A stretch of 5,859 bases of DNA, taken from positions 1 to 5,859 of the forward strand of contig JAFZAM010000128.1 of NCBI GenBank assembly GCA_017557265.1. Reading direction: 5' to 3'. Within the stretch, counting starts at the first letter, position 1; each line of letters starts with the position of its first letter. The position numbers and the translations under genes were made by a program. The notes under the pieces were generated by a model. That model had not been told where the DNA came from, made no database searches, and was given only the letters and a program-made list of their open reading frames with translations. Positions 1 through 5,014 of the stretch are shown here, one piece after another. This stretch comes from Oscillospiraceae bacterium. Lineage in GTDB: Bacteria; Bacillota; Clostridia; Oscillospirales; Oscillospiraceae.

Positions 1-746
1 CGCACCCCGCGAGGTTCAACGGCGACGCGCTCGCCTATATCGAGTATCTGATGACGGACGAGTATTCCGGCGTCGAAAAGCCCGCGGCGATCATCCTCGA
101 GACGGTCCAGTCAGAGGGCGGCATCGTCCCCGTGGAGGGCGAATTCCTCCGCGGCCTCGCCGACCTCTGCGCCCGCGAGGACGTCGCGCTCATCATCGAC
201 GACATCCAGGTCGGCTGCGGCAGGACGGGCCCGTTCCTCTCCTTCACGCCGTTCGGCGTAAAGCCCGATTTCGTGTGCCTTTCCAAGTCCATCAGCGGCT
301 ACGGGCTGCCCATGTCGCTGGTGCTCATAAAGCCCGAGCTCGACGTGTTCGCGCCCGGCGAGCACAACGGCACCTTCCGCGGCAACCAGCTCGCCTTCGT
401 CGGCGCGAAGGCGGCGCTCGAGTACCGCGAGCAGGTAAACCTCGGCGCGAAGACCGCCGACGACGAGAAATACGTGCAGAACTTCATCCGCGAGCGCATC
501 CTGCCTCTCGACGAGCGCCTCGTCACCCGCGGCAGGGGCATGATAAACGGCGTCGACGTCGACGGGCTCGGCCGCCCCGACCTCTCCGAGAAGGTCGTCG
601 ACCTCTGCTTCGAGCGCGGCCTCGTCATGGAGCGCGCCGGGCGCGACGACTGCGTGCTGAAGATAATGCCCGCGCTGACCATATCGCGCGAGGAGCTCAA
701 GACCGGCCTCGAGATAGTCGAGGCCTCGCTGAAAGACTGTCTGTAA
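1..746 (+). CDS. ectB: EctB-like class III PLP aminotransferase (5' end missing)
   Basis: This is the C-terminal 247 residues or so of a fold-type I, class III aminotransferase. The open frame enters at base 3 with no start codon before the window edge, so the N-terminal part (about 170-180 residues in a usual ~420-residue protein) lies upstream. Visible family motifs are ETVQSEGG, the PLP-ring aspartate in IIDDIQVGCGRTG (Asp codon 198-200), the Schiff-base lysine in LSKSISGYGLP (Lys codon 285-287) and GEHNGTFRGNQLAF. The last two blocks are close to L-2,4-diaminobutyrate:2-oxoglutarate transaminase (EctB). Those enzymes make diaminobutyrate from aspartate semialdehyde in the cytoplasm, with glutamate as amino donor. 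The next gene is a peptidase rather than ectC, so an ectoine role is doubtful. Diaminobutyrate or a related amino acid for another product is an inference. The TAA stop at 744-746 overlaps the ribosome site of the next gene, which suggests an operon. Family call firm; exact substrate uncertain. Confidence 0.88.
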   Translation, partial: HPARFNGDALAYIEYLMTDEYSGVEKPAAIILETVQSEGGIVPVEGEFLRGLADLCAREDVALIIDDIQVGCGRTGPFLSFTPFGVKPDFVCLSKSISGYGLPMSLVLIKPELDVFAPGEHNGTFRGNQLAFVGAKAALEYREQVNLGAKTADDEKYVQNFIRERILPLDERLVTRGRGMINGVDVDGLGRPDLSEKVVDLCFERGLVMERAGRDDCVLKIMPALTISREELKTGLEIVEASLKDCL

Positions 747-759
747 AGGAGAAACGAAA

Positions 760-2133
760 ATGTCAGACCGCGAAAAGCTTTTCTATTCTTCCAAAAACGT
801 GTACGACGTCATCGACGACGCCGAGCGCGCCCGCTGCTTCGAGTACGCCGAGGGCTACAAGAGGTTCCTTTCCGCATCCCGCATCGAGCGCGAGGCCGTC
901 CGCGAGGCGGTGCGGCTCGCCGAGGCGCGCGGCTTTAAGCCCTTCGAGGAGGGCGCGAAGTACGCCCCGGGCGACAAAATATATTTCGACAACCGCGGCA
1001 AGTCGCTCTTTCTCGCCGTCATCGGCGAGCGCCCCGCCGGCGAGGGCATAAACCTCGCCGCCGCGCACATAGACTCCCCGCGCCTCGACCTCAAGCAGAT
1101 ACCGCTCTACGAGGATTCGGGCGTGGCGATGTTCAAGACGCACTACTACGGCGGCATCAAGAAGTTCCAGTGGGTGACGATACCCCTCGAGCTGCACGGC
1201 CGCGTCTGCCGCGCCGACGGGAGCTTCGTCGACGTGTGCATAGGCCGCGAGCCGGGCGAGCCGCGCTTCTGCATCTCCGACCTGCTGCCGCACCTCGCCG
1301 CCGAGCAGATGAAAAAGTCCCTCTCCGACGGCTTCACCGGCGAGGACCTCAACATCATCATCGGCACCCGTCCCGACCCCGAGAAGGGCGAGGACAGGGT
1401 CAAATACGCCATAATGAAGCTCCTAAACGAGAAGTACGGCATGGTCGAGGAGGACTTCCTCTCCGCCGAGCTCATGGCCGTTCCCGCCTTCGACGTCGTG
1501 GACATCGGCTTCGACCGCTCCCTCATCGGCGGCTACGGCCACGACGACAGAGTCTGCGCCTACGCCGAGCTCGCGGCCATCCTCGAGCTTGAGCGCCCGG
1601 TAAAGACGGCCGTCTGCCTCCTCGTGGACAAGGAGGAGGTCGGCAGCACGGGCGTGACGGGCATGCAGTCGGAGGCCTTCGACCGCTTCATGGACGCTCT
1701 CTGCGGCGAGACGAAGCTCTATGACTGCTACGCCAAGTCCTTCTGCCTCTCGGCCGACGTCTGCAACGCCTACGACCCGAACTACGCCTCCGTCTCCGAA
1801 AAGCGCAACGCCGCCCAGCTCAACCACGGGCTCGGCATCGTCAAGTTCACGGGCTCGCGCGGCAAGTCAGGCGCCTCCGACGCCTCCGCCGAGGTCGTCT
1901 CCCGCGTGCGCGCGATGTTCGCCGAGGCGGGCGTCGTCTGGCAGCTCGCCGAGCTCGGCAAGGTCGACGCCGGCGGCGGCGGTACGGTCGCGATGTTCAC
2001 GGCCGTGCGCAACATCGACACGATAGACGCGGGCGTCCCCGTGATCTCAATGCACGCGCCGTTCGAGATAATCTCCAAGGCCGACGCCTACATGACCTAC
2101 AAGGGCATGGCGGCGCTCTATAAGTGCGAATAA
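760..2133 (+). CDS. apeA: M18 family metallo-aminopeptidase (ApeA type)
   Basis: A complete 457-residue zinc aminopeptidase of family M18 (aspartyl aminopeptidase fold), near the usual 430-465 residues. The family removes N-terminal residues from peptides in the cytoplasm, often as a dodecameric shell. Expected metal-site and catalytic motifs are present in order: His103 in AAHIDSPR, Asp262 in GYGHDDRVCAYA, the adjacent Glu292-Glu293 in VDKEEVGSTG (one general base, one metal ligand), Asp333 in SADVCNAYDP, and His432 in SMHAPFEIISK near the C-terminus. The length and the GHDDRVCAY block fit the ApeA branch (aminopeptidase 1, as in Clostridium and Thermotoga) better than ApeB. The ATG is set by AAAGGAG at 745-751, eight bases upstream. 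The gap to the aminotransferase is 13 bases, so co-transcription is likely, and an intrinsic terminator follows the stop. No frameshift or missing key residue is seen. Substrate preference cannot be read from sequence. Confidence 0.96.
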   Translation: MSDREKLFYSSKNVYDVIDDAERARCFEYAEGYKRFLSASRIEREAVREAVRLAEARGFKPFEEGAKYAPGDKIYFDNRGKSLFLAVIGERPAGEGINLAAAHIDSPRLDLKQIPLYEDSGVAMFKTHYYGGIKKFQWVTIPLELHGRVCRADGSFVDVCIGREPGEPRFCISDLLPHLAAEQMKKSLSDGFTGEDLNIIIGTRPDPEKGEDRVKYAIMKLLNEKYGMVEEDFLSAELMAVPAFDVVDIGFDRSLIGGYGHDDRVCAYAELAAILELERPVKTAVCLLVDKEEVGSTGVTGMQSEAFDRFMDALCGETKLYDCYAKSFCLSADVCNAYDPNYASVSEKRNAAQLNHGLGIVKFTGSRGKSGASDASAEVVSRVRAMFAEAGVVWQLAELGKVDAGGGGTVAMFTAVRNIDTIDAGVPVISMHAPFEIISKADAYMTYKGMAALYKCE

Positions 2134-2146
2134 GCGAATAATCGCG

Positions 2147-2183
2147 AGCCCCCTTCGCCAAAATAGGCGGAGGGGGCTTTTTT
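2147..2183 (+). terminator. Rho-independent terminator of the aminotransferase-apeA operon, overlapping the tepA ribosome site
   Basis: A 13-bp stem joins 2147-2159 to 2166-2178, with one T-G wobble (2155/2170), a six-base A-rich loop and a run of six T (2178-2183). It starts 14 bases after the apeA stop. The 3' arm contains GGAGG (2169-2173), the only ribosome site available to tepA, and the T-run abuts the tepA ATG at 2184. The hairpin can therefore end apeA transcription and also mask tepA translation on read-through RNA; the masking is an inference. Confidence 0.93.
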
Positions 2184-2849
2184 ATGGACGAAAACGCGCT
2201 GGGCGCCATAGTCGAGCTCGGAGGCTCGCGCGCGAGCAATTCCCGAGGGACGATAGAGTGCCTGACCGTCATAGGGCAGGTGGAGGGGCATATCCTGCTG
2301 CCGGAGGCCGCCAAGACGACCAAGTACGAGCACGTCATGCCGCTGCTCGCGGCCGTCGAGCAGTCCGATGAGGTGGACGCGCTGCTCATCCTGCTCAATA
2401 CCGTCGGCGGCGATATAGAGGCCGGCATGGGCATAGCCGAGCTCATAGCCGGCATGTCGAAGCCGACGGCCTCGCTCGTCCTCGGCGGAGGGCACAGCAT
2501 AGGCGTCCCGCTCGCCGTCGCCGCCGACAGGAGCTTCATCGCGCCGTCGGCGGCCATGACGCTGCACCCCGTGCGCATGTCGGGCGTCGTCATAGGCGCG
2601 CCGCAGACGTATTCCTATCTCGAGAAGATACAGGAGCGCATCGTGAGCTTCATAACGTCAAATTCGCGCATAGACCGCGCCGAGCTCACCTCGCTCATGC
2701 TCAAAACGGGCGAGCTCGCCGCCGACGTCGGCAGCGTCATCTACGGAGAGGAGGCCGTCCGCGCCGGGCTCATAGACGAGGTCGGAGGCCTCGCGGACGC
2801 GCTCGAGTACCTCTACGGCGCCATAGACGAGAAAAAGCGAAGAAGCTGA
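2184..2849 (+). CDS. tepA: TepA-like ClpP-fold serine protease
   Basis: A 221-residue protein of the ClpP/crotonase superfamily, closest by eye to TepA (YmfB) of Bacillus subtilis, reported as a translocation-enhancing protein that acts on presecretory proteins or signal peptides. Shared blocks are CLTVIGQVEGHILLPE (about 27-41), TTKYEHV (45-51), LILLNTVGGDIEAG (68-81), VLGGGHSIGVP (99-109) and MTLHPVR (125-131). Ser105 in GGGHSIG and His128 in TLHPVR match the ClpP catalytic Ser and His positions. The third residue is less clear; Asp181 is a candidate. There is no signal peptide, so it is probably cytoplasmic. The ATG at 2184 is the only plausible start: in frame upstream there is just the terminator sequence and a TAA at 2139-2141. 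It has no convincing promoter of its own in the 50-base gap. In B. subtilis tepA lies just upstream of spoIIIE; here a translocase gene follows two genes later. Confidence 0.9.
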   Translation: MDENALGAIVELGGSRASNSRGTIECLTVIGQVEGHILLPEAAKTTKYEHVMPLLAAVEQSDEVDALLILLNTVGGDIEAGMGIAELIAGMSKPTASLVLGGGHSIGVPLAVAADRSFIAPSAAMTLHPVRMSGVVIGAPQTYSYLEKIQERIVSFITSNSRIDRAELTSLMLKTGELAADVGSVIYGEEAVRAGLIDEVGGLADALEYLYGAIDEKKRRS

Positions 2850-2878
2850 TTGCATATCCGCCCCGCGAGTGGTACAAT
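2850..2878 (+). promoter_or_regulatory. SigA-type promoter P1 for the URO-D-family gene
   Basis: TTGCAT (2850-2855) begins on the base after the tepA stop. A 17-base spacer follows, then TACAAT (2873-2878), preceded by TG at 2870-2871 as in an extended -10. The predicted start is near 2885, about 31 bases before the ATG at 2916. The -35 box matches TTGACA at only three positions, so the extended -10 probably matters. Its spacing and elements are the same as in the uppP promoter. A 7-bp dyad (2851-2857 and 2877-2883) overlies both boxes and may be an operator. Confidence 0.78.
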
Positions 2879-2915
2879 ATGCACAGAAAAAGCCATCAGG
2901 AAGGGAAGGAATTTT

Positions 2916-4001
2916 ATGAATAGGATACCGTACTCCGAGGATGAGATGAAGGTCATCGGCTCTCATCCCGTAGCGACTCAGGGCAGGATGCCCGTCCCGC
3001 CCAGGTACAATACCCCAGTGACGTGCCGGGAGAACGTCCGCCTCGCGTGGAAGCGCGAGGGCACTCTCTGGATCCCGCAGAGCTCCGATTTCGCGACGAT
3101 GGGCCCGCGCGTCATCATCGACAACGTCGCCCGCGCCTTCTGCTTCGACTGCGGCCCGCAGCTGACCGACGAGGAAAAGGGCGGCAAGGACATGTTCGGC
3201 ATCGAATGGGTCTACGTTCCCGTCGTCGGCGGCTCCATGGTCAAGCCCGGTGCCCCGACCCTCGAGGACGCGAACGACTGGCCCGAGGTCATCAAGTTCC
3301 CCGACGTCTCCAAGTTCGCCTGGGACGAGTGCGGCAAGGTCAACGCCAGGCTCAACGAGACGACGCGTTCCTTCTCCGTCACCATCCTCAACGGCCTCTA
3401 CGAGCGCCTCATCTCCTTCATGGACTTCGAGGGCGCTGCCATGGCTCTCATCGACGAGGACCAGCAGGACGCCGTCCACTCGCTGTTCGACAGGCTCGCA
3501 GACATGTACATAGAGATCATGGGGCATTTCATCGAGCAGTTCCCGAACCTCGACGGCCTCGTCTTCCACGACGACTGGGGCTCCCAGCGCGCGCCGTTCT
3601 TCTCGCTGGACACCTGCATGGAAATGATAGTCCCGTATCTGAAGAAGGTCGCCGACTTCTGCCACTCCAAGGGCCTCTGGTTCCAGCACCACTGCTGCGG
3701 CAAGAACGAGATGCTCGTCCCGGCCATGATAGAGGCGGGAGTCGACATGTGGGCTCCGCAGCGCATGAACGACGTCGACATGCTCCGCGACAAGTACGGC
3801 GACAAGCTCATGTTCGCCGTGTACGGACCCGAGCTCCCGAGGGATTCGAGCCCCGAGGAGATAGACGCCGCCGCCAAGGCCCTCGTCGAGAAGTACGCCC
3901 CCGGCTTCGACGAAAAGCCCATCTTCATCTCCAACATGTTCCCGGTCCCCGGCTTCTCCGAAGCGGTCTATAAGTACGGCCGCAAGGCCCTCTGCGGCTG
4001 A
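2916..4001 (+). CDS. Uroporphyrinogen decarboxylase family protein, methyltransferase-like
   Basis: A 361-residue TIM-barrel protein of the URO-D superfamily, on the branch related to corrinoid-dependent methyltransferases (MtaA, CmuA and many anaerobe paralogues) rather than HemE. The N-terminal RQAGRY-type motif of true heme-pathway decarboxylases is absent. Visible blocks are the strand GLVFHDDWGSQRAPFFS (about 214-230) and WFQHHCCGKNEMLVPAMIEAGVDMWAPQ (255-282). Its H-x-C pattern (His258-Cys260 or His259-Cys261) fits the zinc site that activates the methyl-accepting thiol in MtaA-like enzymes. A third cysteine could be Cys360, but its spacing is unusual. Substrate unknown; no corrinoid protein or activator is nearby. 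The start is ATG 2916, after AAGGGAAGGA (2901-2910). The longer frame from TTG 2850 would run through the promoter. Isoleucine codons are mostly ATC, unlike tepA, which fits stronger expression. No obvious terminator follows. Confidence 0.9.
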   Translation: MNRIPYSEDEMKVIGSHPVATQGRMPVPPRYNTPVTCRENVRLAWKREGTLWIPQSSDFATMGPRVIIDNVARAFCFDCGPQLTDEEKGGKDMFGIEWVYVPVVGGSMVKPGAPTLEDANDWPEVIKFPDVSKFAWDECGKVNARLNETTRSFSVTILNGLYERLISFMDFEGAAMALIDEDQQDAVHSLFDRLADMYIEIMGHFIEQFPNLDGLVFHDDWGSQRAPFFSLDTCMEMIVPYLKKVADFCHSKGLWFQHHCCGKNEMLVPAMIEAGVDMWAPQRMNDVDMLRDKYGDKLMFAVYGPELPRDSSPEEIDAAAKALVEKYAPGFDEKPIFISNMFPVPGFSEAVYKYGRKALCG

Positions 4002-4039
4002 GTTTTCCCCCGCGAAGCATAGCGAATAAGTCATTTTTT

Positions 4040-4117
4040 CTCCGCGCCGTCCGTAATATTTGACAAAGCGTTTGCATATTATGTAAAGCTGTGTTAAAAT
4101 AAAAGGACGGCGCGGAG
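4040..4117. repeat. Perfect 13-bp inverted repeat flanking the uppP promoter
   Basis: The arm CTCCGCGCCGTCC at 4040-4052 is the exact reverse complement of 4105-4117. The 52-base AT-rich spacer (4053-4104) contains the -35 and -10 boxes of promoter P2 and the spare TTGACA. Pairing does not extend beyond the 13 bases on either side. A GC-rich perfect match of this length within about 80 bases is unlikely by chance. It could be a site for DNA inversion, a paired operator, or a long RNA stem in read-through transcripts; nothing in the window decides between these, and no recombinase gene is present here. Confidence 0.85.
4072..4100 (+). promoter_or_regulatory. SigA-type promoter P2 for uppP (and probably ftsK/spoIIIE)
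   Basis: TTGCAT (4072-4077), a 17-base spacer and TAAAAT (4095-4100) with TG at 4092-4093 make an extended -10 promoter. The predicted start is near A4107, giving a leader of about 33 bases. It aligns in register with the promoter at 2850-2878: both begin TTGCATAT, then 12 bases, then TG, one base and TAnAAT. Confidence 0.8.
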
Positions 4118-4125
4118 CGCTGTCC
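4105..4125 (+). promoter_or_regulatory. Hairpin at the 5' end of the uppP transcript
   Basis: Bases 4105-4112 pair with 4118-4125 (8 bp, one G-T wobble) around the loop CGGAG. Because the predicted start is near 4107, the hairpin would sit at or within two bases of the RNA 5' end, where such stems often protect mRNA. It competes with GTCC 4122-4125 pairing to GGAC 4131-4134, which would enclose the ribosome site. Hand-folded only. Confidence 0.5.
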
Positions 4126-4139
4126 GGAGAGGACCGAAA

Positions 4140-4979
4140 ATGACTCTGGGTTTCGCCGTTCTTCTCGGGCTCATCCAGGCGCTTACGGAATTTCTGCCGG
4201 TTTCGAGCTCGGGGCACCTTTCCATCCTTCAAAACCTATTCGGCATGGAAAAGGTCGGTCAGGTGGACGTCCTGCCGGACGTCATGCTCCATTTCGGGAC
4301 GCTGATATCCGTCGCCGTCATGTACCGCCGCGATATCCTCGACATGATGAAGGCCTTCGCCGGGCTTTTCCGCCGCCGCAGGCGGGAGGCTCCGACGGAA
4401 GGCGAGGCCGGGCGCGGCTCCGCGAGGCTCATTCTCCTCGTTGCGGTCGGTACGCTGCCGCTCCTCGCCGTCCTGCCCGTCAGGGAGTACGTCGAGAGCC
4501 TATACGGCAGCCTGACCTTCGTCGGCGCGGCCCTTATCGCGACGGGCCTCGTGCTCTTCGTCTCCGACCGCGCGGAAAAGGGGGAAAAGCGAGAGAGCTC
4601 CGCGACGCTCGTCGACGCGCTGCTCGTCGGCTGCCTGCAGGCCGCCGCGACGGCGCCGGGCATATCCCGCTCCGGCATGACGGTCTCCTGCGGGCTGCTG
4701 CGCGGCTTCGACAGGGATTTCGCCGTCCGTTTCTCGTTCATCCTGTCAATTCCCGCCGTGCTCGGCGCGAACGCCCTGAGCCTCGCGAAGGCCGTCAGAG
4801 GCGGCATAGACGTCTCGCTCCTGCCCATATACCTCGCGGGCGTGGCCGTCGCGGCCGCAGCCGGGTGCTTTGCGATAAAGCTCGTCCGCGTCCTCGCCGC
4901 GAAGGACAGATTCGGCCGCTTCTCCTATTACTGCTGGATAGTCGGCGCGGGCGTACTCATCGCTTCCTTCTTTATTTGA
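4140..4979 (+). CDS. uppP: Undecaprenyl-diphosphate phosphatase UppP (BacA)
   Basis: A 279-residue polytopic membrane enzyme that removes a phosphate from undecaprenyl diphosphate. This recycles the lipid carrier for peptidoglycan and other wall polymers; extra dosage gives bacitracin resistance. Length is normal for BacA/UppP. The two signature regions are present. Near the N-terminus is QALTEFLPVSSSGHL (13-27), an (E/Q)xxxE site with Gln13 and Glu17, then Ser23 and His26. In the second half is ATAPGISRSGMT (170-181), with Arg177 as the phosphate-binding arginine. Hydrophobic stretches lie around 45-62, 97-113, 124-142, 196-218, 228-251 and 263-279. A basic, charged loop at about 78-96 (RRRRRE) and another at 143-155 are probably cytoplasmic. 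The ATG follows GGAGAGGA at 4126-4133. Its own promoter lies upstream, and the ftsK/spoIIIE gene starts 32 bases after the stop with no terminator hairpin between. Confidence 0.97.
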   Translation: MTLGFAVLLGLIQALTEFLPVSSSGHLSILQNLFGMEKVGQVDVLPDVMLHFGTLISVAVMYRRDILDMMKAFAGLFRRRRREAPTEGEAGRGSARLILLVAVGTLPLLAVLPVREYVESLYGSLTFVGAALIATGLVLFVSDRAEKGEKRESSATLVDALLVGCLQAAATAPGISRSGMTVSCGLLRGFDRDFAVRFSFILSIPAVLGANALSLAKAVRGGIDVSLLPIYLAGVAVAAAAGCFAIKLVRVLAAKDRFGRFSYYCWIVGAGVLIASFFI

Positions 4980-4998
4980 TTTTTTCACACACGACCAT

Positions 4999-5014
4999 AG
5001 AGGTGATCTGATTG
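4999..5014 (+). promoter_or_regulatory. Ribosome binding site that fixes the TTG start of ftsK/spoIIIE
   Basis: GAGGTGATC at 5000-5008 is complementary over nine bases to the usual 3' end of bacterial 16S rRNA. TTG at 5012 lies eight bases after the GAGG core. The codon directly before it in frame is TGA (5009-5011), so no longer start is possible, and the first in-frame ATG is at residue 127, past three membrane segments. Confidence 0.85.

Larger units (their letters stand above)
4002..4139 (+). other. 138-base AT-rich intergenic region between the URO-D-family gene and uppP
   Basis: No gene is seen here. The region holds a T6 run (4034-4039) without a convincing hairpin in front of it, the left arm of an inverted repeat, an isolated perfect -35-like TTGACA at 4060-4065 with no good partner box, promoter P2, the right arm of the repeat and the uppP ribosome site GGAGAGGA (4126-4133). 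It is much richer in A and T than the flanking genes. Confidence 0.8.

Noticed and set aside
275..1051. Arginine-rich 258-codon plus-strand frame, and a similar one at 3023-3973
   Set aside because: Frame-shifted shadows of the aminotransferase/apeA and URO-D-family genes; Arg-, Pro- and Ala-rich with no motif or ribosome site.
2850..2915. Longer start (TTG 2850) for the URO-D-family protein
   Set aside because: The extra 22 codons would cover the promoter and the predicted transcription start, and there is no ribosome site before 2850. ATG 2916 has AAGGGAAGGA in front.
2916..4001. Heme-pathway uroporphyrinogen decarboxylase (HemE)
   Set aside because: The N-terminal RQAGRY-type motif is missing and a methyltransferase-like HxC motif is present; no other heme genes are nearby.
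4002..4060. Intrinsic terminator after the URO-D-family gene
   Set aside because: There is a T6 run at 4034-4039, but the sequence before it forms only very short, weak pairings. The strong inverted repeat arm lies after the T-run and pairs across the promoter.
4002..4139. Riboswitch or small RNA in the gap before uppP
   Set aside because: No known riboswitch core is recognised. The leader after the predicted start is only about 33 bases, too short for common classes.
2658..4232. 524-codon open frame on the minus strand
   Set aside because: It lies antisense to tepA, the URO-D-family gene and the uppP start, all with clear family motifs. It crosses both promoters and has low-complexity Glu/Val/Asp-rich composition, as expected from a mirrored frame in GC-rich DNA.
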